Origin: an archaeon
Lineage (GTDB): Archaea; Nanobdellota; Nanobdellia; Pacearchaeales; GW2011-AR1
Assembly: GCA_018657525.1 (NCBI GenBank)
Contig: JABHWZ010000005.1
Location: 1-64,000, forward strand
DNA length: 64,000 nucleotides
Direction: 5' to 3'
The notes under the pieces were generated by a model. It was not told the DNA's origin. It searched no databases and worked only from the letters and a program-made list of their open reading frames with translations. A program made the translations under genes and the position numbers. Shown piece by piece: positions 13,492 through 22,084 of this stretch (its first letter is position 1; the number at the start of each line of letters is the position of its first letter).

Positions 13492-13838
13492 TGCTTCCCA
13501 CCAAATTTCTCACCAACATACTTCTCAACATCTTCAATTGTCTTAAAAATTAATTCATCTTTATAACCTTCAAAAACACAATCCTCCTCAGAATACTCAC
13601 AACAAATTTTTGGACGTTGACTATAAATATGGCACTTATTATTTTCCATTAAATGTTCACACGGAGTCAAAAATTCAACATACCACTTACTCTCCTCCAC
13701 AAAAACATTAACATTCTTATGGCAAACATACCATTTAATATTTTCAAAATCTTCTTTCTCCTCTGGCTCATCTATCTCTACAGCCACATGCTTACAACAC
13801 TTCGCATCACATCCCTCACAATTTTTATATCTCATCAT
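13488..13838 (-). CDS. YkgJ-type Cys-cluster protein
   Basis: CEGCDAKCCKH...CEHLMENNKCHIYSQRPKICCEY. Confidence 0.75.
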   Translation of the reverse strand: MMRYKNCEGCDAKCCKHVAVEIDEPEEKEDFENIKWYVCHKNVNVFVEESKWYVEFLTPCEHLMENNKCHIYSQRPKICCEYSEEDCVFEGYKDELIFKTIEDVEKYVGEKFGGKQ

Positions 13839-14079
13839 TCATTTCTACAATTTTATTTTTACTTTTTAATCCTCCAATCAATTTTACTTCTTTTTTAAAA
13901 TATCTCTTAAAAATTTTAACCAAACCAAGATTAGCTTTCCCTTCAATTGGTTTTTCTTTAATCCATACCTCAAACTTTTCCTCAGAAATTTTCTCAACTT
14001 TCTCTTGCGAACTTCCAGGATGCAATCGAATTTTAAATCTCATAAAAACATTAATAAACTTTAGATTATAAATATTCAC
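13825..14079 (-). CDS. DUF167 / YggU-family protein
   Basis: RLHPGSSQEKVEKISEEKFEVWIKEKPIEGKANLGLVKIFKRYFKK. Confidence 0.75.
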   Translation of the reverse strand: MNIYNLKFINVFMRFKIRLHPGSSQEKVEKISEEKFEVWIKEKPIEGKANLGLVKIFKRYFKKEVKLIGGLKSKNKIVEMNDEI

Positions 14080-14397
14080 ATGCCAGAACCGATTACAATA
14101 AAAGGGATTGAAAAAATTACAGAAGAAGAAAAATCAATTATTAACAAACTTATAAATTCTAGATTTGAAAAAATTCAAAGACAAGTCAAAAACGAAACCT
14201 CAATTAAAGTTGTAGTGAAAACCCATGAAGTAGAAAGCAACAGAAAAAAATACGGCATAGAAATTACAGCCCAAATTGCGAACAATCATTTTAAATCAAG
14301 CGAATCCGACTGGAAACTTTCAGAAGCATTAAACAAAGCCCTAGACAAAATACAAACTGAAATAGAGCATAAACTTCACGTCAGCGAGCAACATTAA
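14080..14397 (+). CDS. ribosome hibernation factor (HPF/RaiA)-like protein
   Basis: RKKYGIEITAQIANNHFKSSESDWKLSEALNKALDKIQTEIEHKL resembles the HPF N-domain pattern. Confidence 0.5.
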   Translation: MPEPITIKGIEKITEEEKSIINKLINSRFEKIQRQVKNETSIKVVVKTHEVESNRKKYGIEITAQIANNHFKSSESDWKLSEALNKALDKIQTEIEHKLHVSEQH

Positions 14398-14506
14398 AAA
14401 ACCAAAAAATAAACTTAATAAAATTTACTTTTTCGCAATTAAAATTTATAGAAGATATATTTTTGATTACAATAATCTTTATAAATATAAAATTTTTGAG
14501 TAAATT

Positions 14507-14953
14507 ATGACACAAAATACTTTTCGGAAATGGGGGAAAGGAATAAAAAAAGCAGTGGGAATAGGAGGATTATCATTAATATTGGCAGGCTGCAGGGATG
14601 ATGCAGCAATTGCTTCTCACAATCTTTCCAAAGCAGCTGATAACTTTGAAGTCAATAGAAGAGTGGTGTTTTTCAATGGAATTACTGACAAATATCTACT
14701 AAGTATTGAAGGTAGATGTTCAATTAAAACTGATAAGATAGATAAACAACTAGAAGTCACTTGCAGAACAGGCCCGAATACATACAAAAAGCATTTTTTA
14801 GGTCTTTCGGATAATGTTTCTTATTTTGTTGAACAACTAAATCCTGTTGAGACTAGCACATATCATTATAGAGTAACTTTTAAACCCCAACAAATTTTGC
14901 CTGATATTGATCTTCGAGTAGATACTACTGATTTACCAAAATCACAAAATTAA
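14507..14953 (+). CDS. phage-type beta-sandwich lipoprotein-like protein
   Basis: LILAGC lipobox; NLSKAADNFEVNRRVVFFNGITDKYLLSIEGRCSIKTD...KKHFLGLSDNVSYFVEQL...YHYRVTFKPQQILPDIDLR resembles the lipoprotein family found in tailed phages and proteobacteria. Confidence 0.6.
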   Translation: MTQNTFRKWGKGIKKAVGIGGLSLILAGCRDDAAIASHNLSKAADNFEVNRRVVFFNGITDKYLLSIEGRCSIKTDKIDKQLEVTCRTGPNTYKKHFLGLSDNVSYFVEQLNPVETSTYHYRVTFKPQQILPDIDLRVDTTDLPKSQN

Positions 14954-15013
14954 TTATTTTAATTTCTATTAATTTTTTAATCAAATACAAAAAATAAAAA
15001 ACCTATTTAAAAC

Positions 15014-16210
15014 CTACCCACAAACAATTTCTAAAGCATCACAATTTTGCAACTCATAATCTTTTCCAAGAGCTCTTTTTGTACGCGCATTTATTGCACG
15101 AATAAAATTTTTACCAAAATCAGTATGCAAAAAATAAGCAAAATCTAAAGCAGTTGAACCTTTTGGAAGTAAAAAACAATCCGGCAAAATATTTCCTTTA
15201 GAATCTTCAAGCTTATTTGCCGACGCTGGGAAAATAGCAAGATAACCTAATAAATCAAAAACAGACGCATTCAAAATTTCTTGAACTCCTGTCCCATTGT
15301 ATTTATCCAAAACATTTTTCTTAATTTTATCTAAACCTTTTTTCTGACTATCATTTAAATCCCCAATTATCTTAAAATCTTTTTCACCAGGAATATACTC
15401 AATTAACCCTGCCTTAGCAGCCTGTCGCAAAGCAAGTTCTGAATCAGCCGAGCAAAGATAAATCAAATAATCTGGAAACTTTTTCCGCAGCTTTTTAATA
15501 TTTTCTTCAGCAGTAGGAAAATCACATTTATTTGCCGCAATAATCATTGGCTTAGTAACTTTTCTCAAACTCGAAGCAAACTGCATTATCTGATCTTCTT
15601 TCCAATTGCTTGGTGACCCATCCAATTTTAATTTTAATAAAACCTCTTTAACCTGATCCTCATTAACCTTCAAACCAGAAAATTGAGTCGCAACTGCATT
15701 AGCAAAACTTGGTCCCCCTTGCTGTTTACTTTCTAACTCTGCTTTCCTAGCAAAAGTTTTCCACGCTTTCATAAAAATATTATAATACCATTTATCCAAT
15801 TCTTTATCTAACATCAAAATATCTTCACAAGGATTATGTCCTTCAGTTGGTTTACCTTCGATATCAGTTGTTCCAGAAGCGTCCACAATATGCATAAACA
15901 CATCTGCTTTTCGCAAATCATCTAAAAACTGATTTCCCAATCCCTTTCCTTCAGACGCCCCTTCCACTAATCCAGCAACATCCATCAATTCAACTGGCAC
16001 GAATCTTGCGCCATTCACACAATATCCATGATTAGGATTACATTGAACTCCAAATTCTTTATCAATACAATTTACTTTAACATAACCTACTCCATGATTT
16101 GCTTTAATTGTTGTAAAAGGATACAAAGCAATATCAACCTCCGCTAGAGTCGCAGCTTTAAAAAAAGTTGATTTTCCTACAGATGGCTTTCCAACAAGTC
16201 CGAGTAACAT
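15014..16210 (-). CDS. redox-regulated ATPase / YchF-Obg-like GTPase
   Basis: GLVGKPSVGKSTFFKA, PVELMDVAGLVEGASEGKGLGNQFLDDLRKADVFMHIVD, C-terminal TGS domain. Confidence 0.93.
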   Translation of the reverse strand: MLLGLVGKPSVGKSTFFKAATLAEVDIALYPFTTIKANHGVGYVKVNCIDKEFGVQCNPNHGYCVNGARFVPVELMDVAGLVEGASEGKGLGNQFLDDLRKADVFMHIVDASGTTDIEGKPTEGHNPCEDILMLDKELDKWYYNIFMKAWKTFARKAELESKQQGGPSFANAVATQFSGLKVNEDQVKEVLLKLKLDGSPSNWKEDQIMQFASSLRKVTKPMIIAANKCDFPTAEENIKKLRKKFPDYLIYLCSADSELALRQAAKAGLIEYIPGEKDFKIIGDLNDSQKKGLDKIKKNVLDKYNGTGVQEILNASVFDLLGYLAIFPASANKLEDSKGNILPDCFLLPKGSTALDFAYFLHTDFGKNFIRAINARTKRALGKDYELQNCDALEIVCG

Positions 16211-16241
16211 ATAGATTAAATAAAATCAAGGATATAAAAAC

Positions 16242-16508
16242 TTATTTATAATTCGGAGAAAGAGAATAACCTTCCAAAGTATATTTCCAAACTCCATTTT
16301 TAACAAGATAATCAACTAAAAAAAGCGAATCAATTCCCCCTTTGGAAAGAAGGTCCCACTCTTGTTTAGATAATTTTCTTCGAATATCTTCAAAACTCAT
16401 ACCTTGCTCAATACCTGATGAAAGTTTTTTAACAATTTCAGATTCAGTAGATTCAAAGAGCAATTCATCTAGCCGAGAAATCAAACTTAATTTTTCACCC
16501 ATAATCAA
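16242..16508 (-). CDS. hypothetical protein
   Basis: 88-aa intact ORF. Confidence 0.45.
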   Translation of the reverse strand: MIMGEKLSLISRLDELLFESTESEIVKKLSSGIEQGMSFEDIRRKLSKQEWDLLSKGGIDSLFLVDYLVKNGVWKYTLEGYSLSPNYK

Positions 16509-16589
16509 AAAAATAAAAACTTCTTTTTAAAGATAATTAAGGTGAACTCTATAAAGACCTAAAAAATCATAGTTTAAGAAATTAACTAT

Positions 16590-16672
16590 GAGCCTACTCA
16601 GATTTCGTCGCTTCGCTCTCTACTCTATAGAACATTTTTTGCTATGGCAAAAAACATAAACCGAGGACCTCT
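16590..16672 (-). pseudogene. partial tRNA 3'-end duplicate interrupted in the T-loop
   Basis: AGAGGTCCTCGGTT...AAATCTGAGTAGGCTC matches the 3' end of the tRNA-Ile at 16722-16842 but carries about 52 extra nt inside the T-loop; no 5' half found. Confidence 0.6.
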
Positions 16673-16721
16673 ATGTCGAGTTTACTCGATATTCGAACTT
16701 GTTCGAAGATTCTTGGTTAAT

Positions 16722-16842
16722 GAGCCTACTCGGATTTTAACCGAGGACCTCTGCCTCTCTTAGAGATTTCTAGAGAGAAAACAACCCAAACGGATTGAAC
16801 TCATATAAGAGCAGCGCTCTGAACAGACTGAGCTATAGGCTC
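16722..16842 (-). tRNA. tRNA-Ile(UAU), 47-nt intron at 37/38 (16757-16803)
   Basis: Acceptor GAGCCTA/TAGGCTC, D-stem GCTC/GAGC, anticodon stem CTGCT/GGCAG with loop CTTATA-A, T-arm CTCGG-TTAAAAT-CCGAG. BHB: CTTA/TAAG 4-bp helix with 3-nt bulges TA|T and AG|A. Confidence 0.88.
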
Positions 16843-16901
16843 GTTTAAAATAAAAGAAATGGAGCATATTTAAAATTATTCATTCTGAAAATTCCGGCAA
16901 T

Positions 16902-17345
16902 TTATTTATAATATGGCACTTCCAAAGAAGAACTAATTTTTAACAAACCCTTTGGCCTTATTTCCCAAAACTGAAATCTATCCTCAGGCAATTCAGTAAG
17001 AGGCACCAACCCCAAAATTTCCTTATTACCCATTAAATATCCAAGAGTTTTTCTTATCCCTCCAAATCTTTGATAATCTATCGGCCCTCTAAATTCAAAA
17101 AAAACAAAATGCAAAAAATTATCCATCCCAGAAAATTTCAATCTCTCTCTAACACGTCCAGTTAAATCTTCACTAATTTTTATTGCAGTAAAATATTCCT
17201 CCGACAATGTAACAAAAACCGGACGAAAACCCTCTCCCCGAGATTCAAGAAGATTAGAAATACCTTTCGCCACCTTTGCTGTTCTTTTAAGGTGCAATTT
17301 ATAATCAGTCTGCATAGCCAACTCGTTACCCCAATCCCTTTTCAT
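16902..17345 (-). CDS. hypothetical protein
   Basis: 147-aa intact ORF. Confidence 0.55.
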   Translation of the reverse strand: MKRDWGNELAMQTDYKLHLKRTAKVAKGISNLLESRGEGFRPVFVTLSEEYFTAIKISEDLTGRVRERLKFSGMDNFLHFVFFEFRGPIDYQRFGGIRKTLGYLMGNKEILGLVPLTELPEDRFQFWEIRPKGLLKISSSLEVPYYK

Positions 17346-17446
17346 TAAAAAACAAATTCTTCAAACTTAATAAATTTTATTGATATCAAAAACCCAATCA
17401 AACCATTAAAACAAAAATCTAAAAACTATCTCTACCTAAAAATTAT

Positions 17447-18178
17447 ATGGAATATAAAGCATATAGTTTTGATTTAGACGACAACTTACTAAAACTTCCA
17501 ACAAAAGTTTTTCTAGAAGATGCAAAAGGAAATCTAAAAGAGTTCTCAACGCTAAATTTTGAAAAAATTCGCCCTCAAATGAAAAAACTTGGATTCAAAA
17601 CAAATTCAAATTCATTCAAAAGTTTTGAAGACAACAAACAATTTTTAAAAGACATAGAAAAAGCAACTCTAGCAGGAAGCTGGAAAAATATTGAAACCTG
17701 TTTAGTAAAACACGCTAGCATATTTGCGATCATCACAGCGAGAAGGCACAACCCAGAGACATTAAAACAAGGAATTAAAAGAGCTATTCTCAAAAACTTT
17801 TCTAAAGAGCAATTAGAAAAATTCTCAAAAAAATTCATAGAAAAATATTCAATAAAAAAAATAGGAAACCAAAAATTCTCTGAAAAAATCCTAGATCAAT
17901 ATTTAGAATTATGCAAGTTTTATCCAGTCAACAATCCAGAAATTAAAAAACAATTTAATTCTGAAGATACAAGTGAATTAAAATCATTCGCATTTGCAGA
18001 TTTTCAAAAATATATTAACAACCATGTAAAAGAAAATTTCGGAGCAGAAACAAAAATAAAAATAGGATTCTCAGATGATTCTATAACTCATTTAAATAAA
18101 ATGATTAATGAAATTTTAAAAGAACACGGATTATTTTTTTATCAGACAAAAAATAAAGGCAAAACATTGTTAAGTTAA
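17447..18178 (+). CDS. HAD-like hydrolase, putative
   Basis: YSFDLDDNLLKLPTKVFL (DxDxN instead of DxDxT), AIITARRHNPETLKQG, IGFSDDSITHLNKM. Confidence 0.6.
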   Translation: MEYKAYSFDLDDNLLKLPTKVFLEDAKGNLKEFSTLNFEKIRPQMKKLGFKTNSNSFKSFEDNKQFLKDIEKATLAGSWKNIETCLVKHASIFAIITARRHNPETLKQGIKRAILKNFSKEQLEKFSKKFIEKYSIKKIGNQKFSEKILDQYLELCKFYPVNNPEIKKQFNSEDTSELKSFAFADFQKYINNHVKENFGAETKIKIGFSDDSITHLNKMINEILKEHGLFFYQTKNKGKTLLS

Positions 18179-18238
18179 ATTATAATTAATAACTACAAGT
18201 AGTTACCTTTAAAAAGCAAATTGGATTCTGATATTTAT

Positions 18239-18310
18239 GCCCCTATAGTACAGAGGCCAAGTATGCTGCCCTTTCAAGGCAGTGACCCGAGTTCGAATCT
18301 CGGTGGGGGC
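18239..18310 (+). tRNA. tRNA-Glu(UUC)
   Basis: Acceptor GCCCCTA/TGGGGGC, anticodon arm CTGCC-CTTTCAA-GGCAG, T-arm CCGAG-TTCGAAT-CTCGG. Confidence 0.95.
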
Positions 18311-18404
18311 GTAAAGGGTTTTTGTGATTTCGACGGGACTCTTTTTTACTTTTATGTCATAAAGAGTCCATTCTATTTATTAAAACAAGGAGATTTTCTC
18401 GAAG

Positions 18405-18491
18405 ATGAAAATTGATCCTTACAAACATAAAGAACGTTATCTTACATGGAAGAAAAGCATCGAGAATGGGATCATAGGAATAAAAAAATAA
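18405..18491 (+). pseudogene. 28-aa ORF resembling the N-terminus of an archaeal tyrosine integrase
   Basis: MKIDPYKHKERYLTWKKSIENGIIGIKK* directly downstream of tRNA-Glu; similarity from memory only. Confidence 0.3.
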
Positions 18492-18492
18492 A

Positions 18493-19707
18493 ATGACTGA
18501 AGCTAAAAATTTATTACTTGATTTATTAAAATTTGATACTCAAAATAGCGACGAGTTTGATAATGAAAATTTATTTAGAGGGGAAACAATAGAAGCTCTA
18601 AAATTTATAGAAATACGACTAAAAAAGATTCCAAATATAAAAACAGAAATTACTCGATATGATTTGGAAAATTATGTAGGAACAATAAAAGAAACTTTTA
18701 CAAATAGGGGATTTTTAATCGCCCACGGAGATTTTAATACTTTACTTCCAAATATATTATTTCAAGGACACATAGATACAGTCCCGTTCGGAGAATTCCC
18801 AGGCAATCCCCTTGGAGAATTTGACAGCAATTTAATTAGAGGGAGAGGAGCCTGTGATATGAAAGGTTCTTTAACTGGTATGATTCTAGCTTTCGAAAAA
18901 CTAGTAAACAATTCAAATAGAAAATTTAATCCTATTTTACTCATCACATCTGACGAAGAGGCTAGGAATTTTGCAGGAATTAAAAAATTTATATCTCAAA
19001 ACACAATCCCAATAGAATTTGCAATTTGTGGAGAACCAAGCAATTTTCAAATTTTTAATAAATTTAAAGGAGTAACTTCAAGAGCAATAAAAATAAAGGG
19101 TAAAGCAGCACACGGAGCTAGGCCACAAGAAGGGATAAATGCCATAATAAAATCAAACCAAATTTTAACTCTCTTAGAAAAATATGCCAATGAACTAGGT
19201 AAAAATCCAGAACCCATATTTAAAAGTGATTCAATTCATAGTCAATATTCCACACTAAATGTAGGAAAAATATCTGGAGGAATTAAAGTGAATGCAGTTC
19301 CCTCAACATGCTTAATTGAATTCGAAATGCGTTTAGTTAAACCATTAAGCCATTATGAAAATGAACTTGAAGAACAAATCTTTTCTCAACTCAAGGAAAC
19401 AGACTATAAATTAATAGAAAATTTTTCATTTAATCCTTTACTTATATTAGAACAAAATAATCCTTTACTAAAAAATTTAAAAAAATCCATAGAAAAGGAA
19501 ATTGGAGAGGTAAGAGAAGGAGTTATGGAAGGATTTAGTGAAGCAACTCTCCTTAATTTAAATGAGATTTGTACAATTGTTTTTGGCCCAGGAGACTTAA
19601 AATATGCCCATAGTTCTGAAGAACAAATACCAATTGCAGATATTGAAAAATACATAGATATTCTAGTTGACTTCGGATTAAATACACCCTCACCAACAAA
19701 CCTATAA
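18493..19707 (+). CDS. M20-family deacylase (ArgE/DapE-like)
   Basis: LFQGHIDTVPFGE, RGRGACDMKGSLTGMI, TSDEEARNFAG, AAHGARPQEGINAI. Confidence 0.88.
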   Translation: MTEAKNLLLDLLKFDTQNSDEFDNENLFRGETIEALKFIEIRLKKIPNIKTEITRYDLENYVGTIKETFTNRGFLIAHGDFNTLLPNILFQGHIDTVPFGEFPGNPLGEFDSNLIRGRGACDMKGSLTGMILAFEKLVNNSNRKFNPILLITSDEEARNFAGIKKFISQNTIPIEFAICGEPSNFQIFNKFKGVTSRAIKIKGKAAHGARPQEGINAIIKSNQILTLLEKYANELGKNPEPIFKSDSIHSQYSTLNVGKISGGIKVNAVPSTCLIEFEMRLVKPLSHYENELEEQIFSQLKETDYKLIENFSFNPLLILEQNNPLLKNLKKSIEKEIGEVREGVMEGFSEATLLNLNEICTIVFGPGDLKYAHSSEEQIPIADIEKYIDILVDFGLNTPSPTNL

Positions 19708-19729
19708 ACTCCTCGCCCCTAATCAGCCC

Positions 19730-20557
19730 ATGAGACCAAAATACATTTTTTCATCACGACATACTCGAAGAGCAAGAAACAAATTTACAACAAGTAAATC
19801 AAAATTTCCAGAAATCCTAAAAAAAGTAATCCAAAATTCAGATATAATAATTCAAGTTCTAGACGCACGTTTTCCGGAAGACACAAGAAATCTTGAAGTA
19901 GAGAAAAAAATAGAAGCAAAAGAAAAAAAACTAATTTACGTTTTAAATAAATCAGATATGGTTTCCAAAAAACAAAAACACCAATTCAAACCATACATCT
20001 ATATATCCTCCACAAAAAGGAAAGGTTCCAAAGATTTAAGGAATCAAATAAAAATCCAAGCTAAAAAAATAAAAAAACCAGTTGAAGAAAATAAAATTTA
20101 TGTTGGAATAATCGGATATCCAAACACCGGAAAAAGCTCATTAATAAATTTGCTAATCGGGAAAACCTCTGCAGGCACAGGAGCAGAAGCAGGTTTTACA
20201 AAAGGAGTACAAAAATTAAAATTAAGTGAAAATCTTTATTTATTAGACAGCCCAGGAGTCATACCTGAAGAAGAATATTCTGCAATCAAAAAAGACGCAA
20301 TAGCCAAACATGTAAAAGTAAGCGCACGAGGTTACAGCCAAGTCAAAGAACCAGAATTAATAATCTCAGAACTAATGAAAGATTATGCAAAACAAATTGA
20401 AGCATTCTATAAAATAAAATCAAAGGGAGATGTTGAAATACTTTTAGAAGAACTAGGAAAACAAAAAAACTTTTTAAAAAAAGGCGGAGAAATTAACGAA
20501 GATCAAACCGCACGTTTAATTATAAAAGATTGGCAAGAAGGAAAGATAAAGATTTAG
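19730..20557 (+). CDS. circularly permuted GTPase (YlqF/NOG2-like)
   Basis: G4 NKSD precedes G1 GYPNTGKSSLINLL and G3 DSPGV. Confidence 0.88.
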   Translation: MRPKYIFSSRHTRRARNKFTTSKSKFPEILKKVIQNSDIIIQVLDARFPEDTRNLEVEKKIEAKEKKLIYVLNKSDMVSKKQKHQFKPYIYISSTKRKGSKDLRNQIKIQAKKIKKPVEENKIYVGIIGYPNTGKSSLINLLIGKTSAGTGAEAGFTKGVQKLKLSENLYLLDSPGVIPEEEYSAIKKDAIAKHVKVSARGYSQVKEPELIISELMKDYAKQIEAFYKIKSKGDVEILLEELGKQKNFLKKGGEINEDQTARLIIKDWQEGKIKI

Positions 20558-20562
20558 AAAAA

Positions 20563-21315
20563 TTATTTCTTAGCTATTTTCCAAAGCAATTCAAAGTACT
20601 CCCTATAACTTTTAGCTATTTTAGAGTTCTTAATCGTAAATACTAGGGGGGTTTCTTCGAAGGCTATTATCGCTACGTAATTGTTGGAGATATCTACCGC
20701 TGTTGGACTTTTGATTTCTTTGGGCAGGAATCCTATTTCTGTTATTGGAGATTTTTTTCTTTTCTTGGCCCATTTCTCTGCATCTGTTTCGTAGAGTATT
20801 TTACACTTAACTCCTTTCTTTATTCTTCTTGAATGCCAATCCTGGAGATATCCTTCTAGTTTTTCGTTTGCTTCTTTTGGAGCTCCTAAGATATAGAAAG
20901 TGTCGCCTTTTTCTAAATCATTTAGCATGGCCTCTGTTTTAGATTTGAATCCCTTCAATCCCTGTAAAAGTTCTGCCTCTTGCTTGACTTCTTGAGAGTC
21001 GAACATTCCTTTTAGTGAGGGGAGTAGAGAATCTAACTCTTCGTGTTTTTCTTTTAGGCTTTCTTCTTGTTCTTCCAAATTTTGCTTAAGTATCTCTGGA
21101 GATTTGGCTTCGAAACTTCTTTTGTTGTTTTGAGTTATGACGCCGACTAGTCCTTTTTTGTTTAGTCTATCTAAAATATCGTAGATTTTTGAGTTTGAGA
21201 CATTTGCTTCTTTGATTATGTTCCCTATTGTGGACTTTTTTATCCTTAGGAGTGCTAAGTATACCTTACTTTCCCCTTTTGTCAGTCCGAATCTTTCAAG
21301 TGTCTTTGGGTTCAT
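20563..21315 (-). CDS. TrmB-family transcriptional regulator
   Basis: LERFGLTKGESKVYLALLRIKKSTIGNIIKEANVSNSKIYDILDRLNKKGLV. Confidence 0.85.
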   Translation of the reverse strand: MNPKTLERFGLTKGESKVYLALLRIKKSTIGNIIKEANVSNSKIYDILDRLNKKGLVGVITQNNKRSFEAKSPEILKQNLEEQEESLKEKHEELDSLLPSLKGMFDSQEVKQEAELLQGLKGFKSKTEAMLNDLEKGDTFYILGAPKEANEKLEGYLQDWHSRRIKKGVKCKILYETDAEKWAKKRKKSPITEIGFLPKEIKSPTAVDISNNYVAIIAFEETPLVFTIKNSKIAKSYREYFELLWKIAKK

Positions 21316-21522
21316 ATTTATTCTAGTGTTTTTACTTATTTAATACTTTCGTTTCTCGCCCCCCTAGTGAGGAAAGAACCTTTATATGCGGATTATTATT
21401 GTAGTTATTAATGAGTAGTCATGGATTACTTAGGAAAATAAAATGGAAAATAAAAATAAGATTCGAAAAAGAACGCCAGTAGAGGGCGAGAAACCACTGC
21501 AACTGGAAGGAGGTATGAAAAT

Positions 21523-21906
21523 ATGAAAGATGAAATAAAGTATAAAATTCAGCAAGTTTCTGGAAATTGTTCCAGAGAAATGCCAGATCATGGGGCATCC
21601 ATTTTTCTTGATGCACTTGGGTTTAGATCTCCTCGAGAAGATGTATCCGAGTTTACATACTTATATCTTGGGGCAATCCCTAAAGAAGGGAAAGAGTTTT
21701 TTGTGTATTACAAAGAACCGGAAAAAGGTACACATGGAGGTTCTTTTAGATTGATCAAAAGAAGTGGCTTAGAGGAAGAAGAAATAGATGGTGGCAACGC
21801 TTCAGAGAGCCATTTTCACGGAGGACTTAAGACATTGACTTTTTATGGAAGAGGATCAAAATTAAGAAGCTGGTCCATCCATTGTAAGCCAGAGGAAATT
21901 AAGTAA
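21523..21906 (+). CDS. hypothetical protein
   Basis: 127-aa ORF preceded by GGAGGT Shine-Dalgarno. Confidence 0.65.
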   Translation: MKDEIKYKIQQVSGNCSREMPDHGASIFLDALGFRSPREDVSEFTYLYLGAIPKEGKEFFVYYKEPEKGTHGGSFRLIKRSGLEEEEIDGGNASESHFHGGLKTLTFYGRGSKLRSWSIHCKPEEIK

Positions 21907-22084
21907 AAACCAATAAAAAAGAGGTGATTTTTTTCTTTTTTTAAACCCTACTCAATAACAGAACAAGCCCCGTCAACCATTTGTAAAATCTTTTTCATAT
22001 TTACGCCTTCTCCTAAAATAAAAAATTTAATTTAAATTATTTATTAGCTATTAACCAAAAAGTTTTTTATAAATATTCCCAATT

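Noticed and set aside
21948-21998. 16-aa minus ORF MKKILQMVDGACSVIE with upstream purine tract
   Set aside because: Too short for support without conservation data.
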